Source: Gammaproteobacteria bacterium (GTDB lineage: Bacteria; Pseudomonadota; Gammaproteobacteria; HK1). Taken from it: a DNA stretch of 5,065 nt. Position numbers and translations under genes: made by a program. Below are positions 1 to 5,065 of this stretch, piece by piece. The DNA lies in assembly GCA_020444775.1 (NCBI GenBank), contig JAGRHX010000370.1, forward strand, positions 1 to 5,065, given 5' to 3'. The notes below the pieces were generated by a model that searched no databases, had not been told where the DNA came from, and worked only from the letters and a program-made list of their open reading frames with translations. Position 1 is the first letter of the stretch. Every line of letters starts with the position of its first letter.

Positions 1-578
1 TCGTCGAGGAGCAGCAGGTTGCCACCGGCCTTGAGGGTCTTGGCCAGGTGCAGGCGGTTGCGCTCGCCACCGGACAGCGCCTTGACCGGCTTCTGCTGGT
101 CCGGGCCCTTGAAGTTGAAGCTCGAGGCGTAGGAGCGCGCCGGGACTTCGCGGCGGCCGAGCTGGACGACGTCGCGGCCGTCGGAGATGGCTTCCCAGAC
201 GATCTGCTCGGGGTCTAGGCTGTCGCGGCTCTGATCGACATAGGCGATGGTCACCGTGTCACCGACCCGGAGCGTTCCCGAATCGGGCGTCTCGCCGCCG
301 GTGATCATGCGGAAGAGCGTCGTCTTGCCGGCGCCGTTGGGACCGATGACGCCGACCACCTCACCCCGCGCGATGTGGAAATCGATGTCCTGCAGCGCCC
401 AATAGACCGAATGCCGTGGCTTGCCCGTGAGCATCTCCATGAGCTGGTCGCGCGGACTGGCATAGAGCTGATAGGCCTTGGACAGTCCGGTTACGCGTAT
501 GGCCGGGTCCACCGCAACTGCCTGGTCCGCATTCGATTCGGACACGACACCCGGCTCGGCCAGCGCTGCCATTTTCAT
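1..578 (-). CDS. Chimeric ABC ATPase, partial: Wzt-like N-terminus joined to EttA-like C-terminal ATPase domain
   Basis: The reading frame opens at ATG 578 (a second in-frame ATG lies at 572) and runs off the left edge after 192 codons with no stop. Residues 1 to about 78 look like Wzt/TagH/KpsT ATPases of polysaccharide exporters: IRVTGLSKAYQLY, a basic DQLMEMLTGKPRH insert, then WALQDIDFHIARGE. Walker A GPNGAGKTT is at residues 79-87 (Lys85). From there the protein reads as the second ATPase domain of EttA: LFRMITGGETPDSG, YVDQSRDSLD, SSFNFKGPDQQK, signature LSGGERNRLHLAK (from 168), and Walker B LLLLD ending at Asp192. The start overlaps the upstream permease stop as ATGA, so translational coupling is likely; no clear Shine-Dalgarno is seen. 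The gene's position after a Wzm-like permease predicts Wzt, which would power polysaccharide export. The EttA half does not belong to that job, and the Wzt C-terminal part is absent. Frame and overlap are certain; whether the join exists in nature is doubtful. Confidence 0.8.
   Translation of the reverse strand, partial: MKMAALAEPGVVSESNADQAVAVDPAIRVTGLSKAYQLYASPRDQLMEMLTGKPRHSVYWALQDIDFHIARGEVVGVIGPNGAGKTTLFRMITGGETPDSGTLRVGDTVTIAYVDQSRDSLDPEQIVWEAISDGRDVVQLGRREVPARSYASSFNFKGPDQQKPVKALSGGERNRLHLAKTLKAGGNLLLLD
315..362 (-). other. Chimera junction at the Walker A of the left ATPase gene
   Basis: This stretch encodes the residues around VVGVIGPNGAGKTTLFRM and marks where Wzt-like sequence changes to EttA-like sequence. 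By hand count, bases 1-300 are about 69% G+C (206 of 300) and bases 361-600 about 61% (147 of 240), so composition changes here as well as homology. Walker A is among the most conserved DNA stretches shared by unrelated ABC genes, so it is a natural place for a false assembly join or for recombination. The exact breakpoint cannot be set because both parents would read alike here. Confidence 0.6.
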
Positions 579-1429
579 AGTGCGTTACCGAATTGAGGCG
601 ACAGGCGCTTGAAGAGACGATAGCCACCGCCGCACAGGACGAAGCTACCGATGACGAAGACGAACCAGGACGCCGGATGTTCGAACCGCCCGTAGTACAG
701 GACGTCCTGATAAACCCACCCCATATAGCTGAAGGGATTCACGTAGAGCAGCGGCTTGATCGGCGCCGGCACCCACTCCGGCAGGTAGAAGATTGGCATC
801 ATGTAGATGCCGGCAATGCACAGAACCTGTATGACGTCCTTCAAATCCCGGGCAAAGACCCCGAGCGCCGCCAGCCCGAAGCCGATACCCAACAAACCCA
901 TGATGTGCAAGCCCGCGACGATTGGCAGCAGGAGGACGGTCCACGGCCAGCCGCCGACGGCGAACATCATGTACAGCAACAGGATGCCGATGCCGACGAC
1001 CAGCACGGCCAGGTTGAGGAAGACGTTCGCAACCGGGATTACGCCGATGGGAAAGACGACCTGCTTGACCAGATTGGCATTACCCACCAGCAGACTCGGC
1101 CCTCTGGACAGACATTGTTGGGTGGTCATCCATGGAATCAGGCCTGACATCAGATAGGTCAGGTAATCCCTCGGCATCTCCACGGATTGGTCGAGCCTGA
1201 CCCTGAATACCAGGGTGAAGACGGTGACGTAGATCATCATCAGGAAGAAGGGATGACCGATGATCCACCAAGCGCCTAGCGCCTGTCGGCCGTACTGCGT
1301 ATAGACCTCGCGTCTCATCATCTCGATGATGAGCTCGCGGTATCGCTTCAGCAGAGACCAGGTCTCCAGCAAGGCACGGGCGTTGCTCCCGGGGGCAACG
1401 ACCCTGCCTACAACTCCGACAGTCCGCAT
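575..1429 (-). CDS. ABC-2 type permease of a polysaccharide/O-antigen exporter (Wzm/KpsM/TagG-like)
   Basis: This 284-residue inner-membrane protein is of the ABC-2 family that passes lipid-linked polysaccharide (O-antigen, capsule or similar glycans) across the inner membrane with a Wzt-type ATPase. A cytoplasmic amphipathic start (LLKRYRELIIEMMRREVYTQY, about 26-46) leads to LGAWWIIGHPFF and about six hydrophobic segments near 54-76, 88-105, 131-156, 163-193, 200-216 and 254-271. Family marks are GLIPWMTTQQCL, NANLVKQVVFPIGVIPVANVF, FARDLKDVIQ and YVNPFSYMGWVYQDV. The usual family length is about 260, so the first 20 or so residues are a mild extension; ATG 1429 is kept because GAGAG lies 4 nt upstream. 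Its stop overlaps the ATPase start as ATGA, the normal Wzm-Wzt pairing. The glycan exported cannot be told, since no glycosyltransferase genes are in view. Confidence 0.88.
   Translation of the reverse strand: MRTVGVVGRVVAPGSNARALLETWSLLKRYRELIIEMMRREVYTQYGRQALGAWWIIGHPFFLMMIYVTVFTLVFRVRLDQSVEMPRDYLTYLMSGLIPWMTTQQCLSRGPSLLVGNANLVKQVVFPIGVIPVANVFLNLAVLVVGIGILLLYMMFAVGGWPWTVLLLPIVAGLHIMGLLGIGFGLAALGVFARDLKDVIQVLCIAGIYMMPIFYLPEWVPAPIKPLLYVNPFSYMGWVYQDVLYYGRFEHPASWFVFVIGSFVLCGGGYRLFKRLSPQFGNAL
1354..1366 (-). repeat. Short perfect inverted repeat next to the 1381-1400 palindrome
   Basis: GAGACC and GGTCTC flank a single central base. As RNA it could form only a 5-bp stem with a 3-nt loop. It lies within Wzm-like codons around residues 22-25, 14 bases from the larger inverted repeat. 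A role is not shown. Confidence 0.35.
1381..1400 (-). repeat. Near-perfect inverted repeat in the early codons of the Wzm-like gene
   Basis: CGTTGC at 1381-1386 is answered by GCAACG at 1395-1400. The inner bases CCC and GGG also pair, so the 20-base unit is palindromic apart from one T/G position. It lies about 30-50 nt into the coding sequence (residues 10-16). In mRNA it could fold into a GC-rich hairpin close to the start codon. It may be coincidence in GC-rich coding DNA. Confidence 0.5.
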
Positions 1430-2018
1430 GTAACTCTCTTTACGATATCGCAGACGCCTGCTGTCTCGGTTCGTGAGGCGATGAACAGAGAAGAAGGCAA
1501 CAGGGTTCGTGGCCGCGCCAGGGCCCTCGTCGCCGGGCAGACGCGCTCCCGATCAACAAACAGACCGATTGCTTCGCGGCCAGGCGCGGTCATCGGCACC
1601 GGCCCGAGGTGCCTGGACTCCACAGCTACGAATCCGCCGCTTCGAGATAGGCCTTGACCGAGGCACGGCCGAGGACATGAGCCGGGGACTCGGAACCCAC
1701 GGGCGATCACACGGGCATCGTCGGCACCCGCGGAACGGAAACGCGTAAGTGTACACCCTCGAGCAGCCATGGATGAAGCCTCGATGCCCCCCACCCACCC
1801 TGCGACAGGGGCATCCAAGATGACCCCGAGCAGGGCCTGGTGGTCGTCTGCCGAGCGCTTCGGGCCGCGTCCACGACTACCTCGTCAAGCGTCGGTTCCG
1901 GACCGCGGCACGTGCCCGGACCTGGCGCTCCGCAGACACCGCGCCCGGCACCACAGACATGCAGGAATGTCATGAATCCAGCGCCCGTCACCGCCCCCCC
2001 TACACTACCGCGCACGGC
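1430..2018. other. Intergenic region between the two transporter units, no gene recognised
   Basis: This stretch of about 590 GC-rich bases lies between the end of the ybhR-like gene and the start of the Wzm-like gene. Several frames stay open on both strands, but their translations are rich in Arg, Pro, Gly and Ser, show no family motif, overlap each other and lack good ribosome sites, so I treat them as chance. No tRNA-like or rRNA-like sequence, direct-repeat array or insertion-sequence end was seen. A GGCACGTGCC palindrome (1907-1916) and a weak 5-bp stem (1956-1971) have no T-tract, so no Rho-independent terminator for the ybh-like operon can be named. The promoter for the Wzm-like gene presumably lies here, but no convincing -35/-10 pair was found. 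Confidence 0.6.
1434..1438 (-). promoter_or_regulatory. Weak ribosome binding site of the Wzm-like gene
   Basis: On the minus strand GAGAG, within AAAGAGAG, lies 4 nt before ATG 1429. It is short and close, but it is the best purine run nearby and is why this start was kept. No in-frame ATG was found upstream of it. Confidence 0.4.
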
Positions 2019-3140
2019 TCAGCCGGTTCGCCGTCGAAACAACCACCCGGCGACGCTCATCGTCACCACGGCGATGAGCAGCAAGGGCCAGGCATTGTCG
2101 ATCACGGTGGGCGCCGGCATGGCCTTGGTGAAAACGCCGTTGACGATGACCAGGAAGTGGCGTAGCGGATTCAGAAGAGTCAGCCATTGCAGCCAGTCTG
2201 GCATGTTCTGCACCGGCGTCGCGAATCCAGACAACAGAATCGCCGGTGCCGCGAATACGAATGCACCGAGAAATCCCTGCTGCTGGGTCGCCGCCAGTGA
2301 CGAGATGAACAGACCGATGCCGATGACCGCGACGAGGTAGACGGCAAGGCTCGCAAACAGCAGTGTCAACGAACCGGTGAACGGGATTCGGAAGACCCAG
2401 ACAGCGACCAATAGGAACACCAGGCCGTGCACCAGTCCGATCAGTAGCGAAGGCAGGGTCTTGCCAATCACGATCTCCACCGGACGCAACGGCGAGACCA
2501 GCAACTGATCGAAGGTCCCAAGCTCACGCTCGCGGGCCACCGACAGGGCCGTGACCGACAGGCCGACCAGCATACCGATGGTGCCGATCAAGCTCGGCAC
2601 CGTGAACCAGTGATAGTGCAGGTTCGGATTGAACCAGTTCCGCAGCAGCAGCACGCCACGCCGGGCACCGGTCGAGACATCGGGCTGTCCACCGCGCGCG
2701 ATCTCCTGATTCAAATCGTCGATGATACGGCTCACGTATCCCTGCACTACCTGAGCTGCATTCGAGCGACGACCGTCGAGGATCAGTTGCAGGCTGGCGC
2801 CGCGTCCGGCCTCGATGTCGGCAGAGAAGTCCTGCGGCAGATGGATGGCTATCAGCACCGATTGACGATCAATTAGGGGCGCCAGCGACTGCACGCCGTC
2901 GACCTGCAGCACTCGCTGGAACACGGGCGAGCCCTGCAATCGTTGCACGATCTCGTGAGACCAGCGACCGTGGTCGCTGTCCAACACCGCCACGTGTACG
3001 TTCTTGACCTCGAGCGTCGCGGCAAAAGCGAAGATCAACAGCTGCATCAACGGCGGCACGATGACCACCATGCGACCGCGCGGATCGCGCAGGATCATCA
3101 ACAGCTCCTTGATTACCAGCGCCCGCACCCGCCACCACAT
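2019..3140 (-). CDS. ybhR: ABC-2 exporter permease, YbhR-like
   Basis: This 373-residue inner-membrane subunit belongs to the YbhFSR type. It has a cytoplasmic start (VRALVIKELLMILRDPRGR), a first membrane segment near 22-42 ending FAFAATLEVKN, and a large periplasmic domain of about 43-175 with LQLILDGRRSNAAQV. The return motif NWFNPNLHYHWFTVPSLI (168-185) precedes five more hydrophobic segments. VARERELGTFDQLLVSP (201-217) is the cytoplasmic coupling region facing the ATPase, and TQQQGFLGAFVF, AILLSGFATPVQNMP and LLNPLRHFL follow. These match my recollection of E. coli YbhR in order, and the length is close to that protein's. ATG 3140 sits one base after the YbhS-like stop (TGATATG), which supports co-translation. 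It likely pairs with the YbhS-like protein as the second half of the channel. In E. coli the system has been linked to drug and Na+/Li+ efflux; the substrate here is unknown. Confidence 0.88.
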   Translation of the reverse strand: MWWRVRALVIKELLMILRDPRGRMVVIVPPLMQLLIFAFAATLEVKNVHVAVLDSDHGRWSHEIVQRLQGSPVFQRVLQVDGVQSLAPLIDRQSVLIAIHLPQDFSADIEAGRGASLQLILDGRRSNAAQVVQGYVSRIIDDLNQEIARGGQPDVSTGARRGVLLLRNWFNPNLHYHWFTVPSLIGTIGMLVGLSVTALSVARERELGTFDQLLVSPLRPVEIVIGKTLPSLLIGLVHGLVFLLVAVWVFRIPFTGSLTLLFASLAVYLVAVIGIGLFISSLAATQQQGFLGAFVFAAPAILLSGFATPVQNMPDWLQWLTLLNPLRHFLVIVNGVFTKAMPAPTVIDNAWPLLLIAVVTMSVAGWLFRRRTG

Positions 3141-3141
3141 A

Positions 3142-4317
3142 TCAGTCCAGCCTCTTGCGCGTGCCGATGATAGCGATCGTAAACAACAATGCGCCGATTG
3201 CCGCCATCATGCCCATGGACCGCCACAGCAGCGGCCAGATATCGCCGGCCAGGAAGATGGTCTGCAGGCTGGCGACGAAATAGCGCGCCGGCAACACCAC
3301 GGTCAGGGCCTGGATCGGCGCCGGCATGCTGCCAATCTCGAACACGAAACCAGACAGCAGCATGGCCGGCAGGAAACCCGACATCAAGGCCAGTTGCGAA
3401 GCCACGAACTGACTGCGGGTCAAGGCCGAGATCAGATAGCCCTGACCGAGCGCGGGAATCAGGAACACTGCTGAGACCAGGGACAGCGTGAGCAACGAGC
3501 CACGCAACGGCACGCCGAAGAACTGCGTCGCAACCAGCGTGCAGACCAGCATCGAGCCCATGCCGAGCAGAAAATAGGGGACGATCTTGCCGACCAGCAG
3601 CTCGAGTCGACCGATGGGTGTCGCCATCATCGCCTCCATCGTGCCGCGCTCCCACTCGCGAGCAATCACAAGGGCGGTCAGCAAGGTGCCGATCAACGTC
3701 ATGATGATGGCGACCGACCCCGGCACCAGGAAGTTCCGGCTCAACAACTCCTCGTTGAACCACACCCGTGGAACGATTGTGATCGGCGAGCGCGCCGGGA
3801 CGCCGTGCTCGAGCGCGTACTGCTGCAACCAGGCGTGCCAGATACCCTGCACATAGCTGTGAATGAAAGCCGCAGTGTTCGGCTGGGTGCCGTCGGTAAT
3901 GAGTTGGACCGGCACCTCGACGCCGATCTGCCTGAGTCGCACGGAGAAGTCGCTCGGCACGATCAGGATGCCGCGGATGTCACCGGCGACCAACGCCTGT
4001 TCGAGACCGGCCCGTTCATGACTGACCCGGGTGCTGAAGAAGCGCGAGCCGAGAAAGCCCTGGACCAGGCTGCGCGCATCCGGCCCCGTGTCCTCGAGCA
4101 CCACACCCAGGCGGATCCGGTTGGCGTCCAGCGAGACGCCGGTACCGAACAGAATCAGCAGTATCAGCGGCAAGACGAAAGCGATCAGGATGCTGCTCGG
4201 ATCGCGCACGATCTGCACACTTTCCTTGACCATCAAGGCGCGCATCCGTCGCAGACGTGATCCGGAACCGGTCGTGCTCGGAGCCTGCCGACTCGTCTGC
4301 CTCTCGGCCCCGTTCAC
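3142..4317 (-). CDS. ybhS: ABC-2 exporter permease, YbhS-like
   Basis: This 391-residue inner-membrane protein is the first permease of the YbhFSR-type exporter. After a polar, Ser/Thr/Arg-rich start (1-24) comes MRALMVKESVQIVRDPSS, then a first membrane segment near 42-63, a periplasmic domain of about 64-195 (IRGILIVPSDF, VQLITDGTQPNTAAFIHSYV, RVWFNEELLSRNFLVPG) and five further hydrophobic segments. The coupling region IAREWERGTMEAMMATP is at 218-234, followed by FLPAMLLSGFVFEIGSMP, ARYFVASLQTIFLAGD and a basic RKRLD end. These agree with E. coli YbhS, which is about 377 residues, so the start is slightly long. The start is GTG, overlapping the ATPase stop as GTGA; that overlap is why it was preferred over the in-frame ATG at 4245, which has no good ribosome site either. 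It is expected to dimerise with the YbhR-like protein. Confidence 0.88.
   Translation of the reverse strand: MNGAERQTSRQAPSTTGSGSRLRRMRALMVKESVQIVRDPSSILIAFVLPLILLILFGTGVSLDANRIRLGVVLEDTGPDARSLVQGFLGSRFFSTRVSHERAGLEQALVAGDIRGILIVPSDFSVRLRQIGVEVPVQLITDGTQPNTAAFIHSYVQGIWHAWLQQYALEHGVPARSPITIVPRVWFNEELLSRNFLVPGSVAIIMTLIGTLLTALVIAREWERGTMEAMMATPIGRLELLVGKIVPYFLLGMGSMLVCTLVATQFFGVPLRGSLLTLSLVSAVFLIPALGQGYLISALTRSQFVASQLALMSGFLPAMLLSGFVFEIGSMPAPIQALTVVLPARYFVASLQTIFLAGDIWPLLWRSMGMMAAIGALLFTIAIIGTRKRLD
3151..3156 (-). promoter_or_regulatory. Possible ribosome binding site of the ybhR-like gene
   Basis: AAGAGG on the minus strand lies inside the last codons of the ybhS-like gene, 10 nt before ATG 3140. 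The spacing is slightly long. Coupling to the stop codon next to it may matter more than this site. Confidence 0.35.
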
Positions 4318-5065
4318 GAGCCGTGTGTCCGCTTCGAGGCGATGTTGGCGCTGTCGGAGGTATGTGTCCCGTTGGTGCGGCCGTTGGTGCTGTTGGCGTC
4401 ATCCGCCGTCCGCTGCCCGCTGGCCTGCAACAGGGCGATGAATGCAGTTTCCAGATCGATCTCTTCGTCATCCGCCGCACCACCGCGAAGCCGCGACGCC
4501 TGCTGCTTGAGATCGTCGGGCGAGCCCGCTGCAATCACCCGTCCACGGTCGATCAGCGCGATGCGGTCGCAGTACTCCGCCTCGTCCATGAAATGCGTGC
4601 TCACCATGATGCTCAGACCCTTGCGCACCATGCCATTGATGTGGTTCCAGAACTCACGGCGGGTGACCGGGTCCACTCCCGAGGTAGGCTCATCGAGGAA
4701 CAACACCTGCGGCTGGTGCATCAGGGCACAAGCCAGCGCCAGCCGCTGCTTGTAGCCCAGCGGCAGGTTCTCGGCAGCTTCCTGGGCATAGTCCTCGAGC
4801 GCGAAGATCGTCAGCATGCGCTCGACCTCACGGCGTCGCGCACGACCACGCAATCCATAGACGCCGGAGAAGAAATCCAGGTTCTGGGCCACACTGAGCC
4901 CGCCGTAGAGAGAGAAGCGTTGCGCCATGTAACCCAGCGACTGCCTGGCCTTGGCTGCCGCCACGCGCAGATCGAGGCCTGCGACCGTGGCCGTTCCGGC
5001 GCTTGCCGGCAGCAGCCCGCAGAGCATCTTGAATATGGTGGACTTGCCGGCACCGTTCGGTCCCA
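4314..5065 (-). CDS. ybhF: ABC exporter ATPase, YbhF-like, 5' end missing (C-terminal ATPase domain)
   Basis: This is a cytoplasmic ATPase that drives the two permeases downstream. The frame enters from the right edge inside Walker A: GPNGAGKST is residues 1-9 of the 249 visible. Then come the Q-loop LGYMAQRFSLYGG (Gln48), FFSGVYGLRGRARRRE, the variant signature LPLGYKQRLALA (from 100; YbhF also has LPLG where most have LSGG), Walker B LFLDEPTSGVDP (Asp124, Glu125) and H-loop STHFMDEAEYCDRI (His157). The order and wording match the second ATPase domain of E. coli YbhF, a two-domain protein of about 578 residues, so a first domain probably lies beyond the edge. A single-domain ATPase cannot be excluded. 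The last roughly 37 residues form a hydrophilic Ser/Thr/Asn-rich tail not expected in YbhF. The stop overlaps the ybhS-like GTG start. Confidence 0.88.
   Translation of the reverse strand, partial: GPNGAGKSTIFKMLCGLLPASAGTATVAGLDLRVAAAKARQSLGYMAQRFSLYGGLSVAQNLDFFSGVYGLRGRARRREVERMLTIFALEDYAQEAAENLPLGYKQRLALACALMHQPQVLFLDEPTSGVDPVTRREFWNHINGMVRKGLSIMVSTHFMDEAEYCDRIALIDRGRVIAAGSPDDLKQQASRLRGGAADDEEIDLETAFIALLQASGQRTADDANSTNGRTNGTHTSDSANIASKRTHGS

Noticed and set aside
593..1147. 184-residue plus-strand open frame
   Set aside because: It lies wholly antisense to the well-supported Wzm-like permease. Its composition (Asp, Gln, His, Arg rich) is typical of the mirror of a hydrophobic gene, and it shows no motif.
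1749..1756. GTGTACAC palindrome with an adjacent TACACT as a -10 box for the Wzm-like gene
   Set aside because: The best -35 candidate (TTCATC, spacing about 18) is poor and the site is more than 300 bases from the start codon.
1408..1818. 136-residue minus-strand open frame in and beyond the intergenic gap
   Set aside because: It overlaps the start of the Wzm-like gene in another frame, has no family motif and no ribosome site, and long open frames are common at this G+C.
1907..1916. GGCACGTGCC palindrome as an operator
   Set aside because: A single 10-base palindrome in GC-rich DNA with no second copy and no promoter nearby; chance cannot be excluded.
1956..1971. GACAT/ATGTC hairpin as a terminator of the ybh-like operon
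   Set aside because: The stem is only 5 bp and AT-containing, and no run of T follows on the minus strand.
1707..2015. 102-residue minus-strand open frame just after the ybhR-like gene
   Set aside because: Gly/Pro/Ser-rich translation with no recognisable motif; it competes with other equally open frames in the same stretch.
3004..3474. 156-residue plus-strand open frame across the ybhR/ybhS-like boundary
   Set aside because: It is antisense to two strong permease genes and has low-complexity His/Gln/Arg composition; it is a shadow frame.
3805..4260. 151-residue plus-strand open frame
   Set aside because: It is antisense to the ybhS-like gene and recognisable only as its mirror, with no domain motif.

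Overview
The window looks like a small chromosomal piece of a Gram-negative bacterium, most likely a proteobacterium. It is about 60% G+C over most of its length. The evidence for this is a set of three genes that closely resembles E. coli ybhF-ybhS-ybhR in order and motifs, together with a Wzm/Wzt-type polysaccharide exporter. I cannot place the genus. All recognisable genes are on the minus strand, so transcription runs from high to low coordinates, and everything coding belongs to ABC-type ATPase or ABC-2 permease families.

Right part (about 2019-5065): a tightly packed ABC-2 exporter operon. A ybhF-like ATPase, cut at its Walker A by the window edge, is followed with a 4-nt GTGA overlap by a ybhS-like permease. 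A ybhR-like permease follows after a single-base gap. The two permeases would form the membrane channel and the ATPase would power it. A HlyD-type adaptor (YbhG in E. coli) would be expected beyond the right edge but cannot be seen.

Middle (1430-2018): about 590 bases with no convincing gene, RNA or terminator. It separates the two transporter units and probably holds the promoter of the left one.

Left part (1-1429): a Wzm-like polysaccharide-exporter permease is coupled by an ATGA overlap to an ATPase gene. That ATPase starts as a typical Wzt/TagH/KpsT-type nucleotide-binding domain. At the Walker A loop it turns, in frame, into the second ATPase domain of EttA, an ABC-F ribosome-associated protein. 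G+C rises at the same place, from about 61% to about 69% by hand count. The simplest reading is a chimeric join at the conserved Walker A sequence (assembly artefact, or less likely real recombination), not a working fusion.

The window also starts inside a Walker B and ends inside a Walker A. This fits a short assembled contig whose edges fall in conserved ATPase motifs. I found no evidence for a new biological system. The anomaly at the left end is the item most worth checking.
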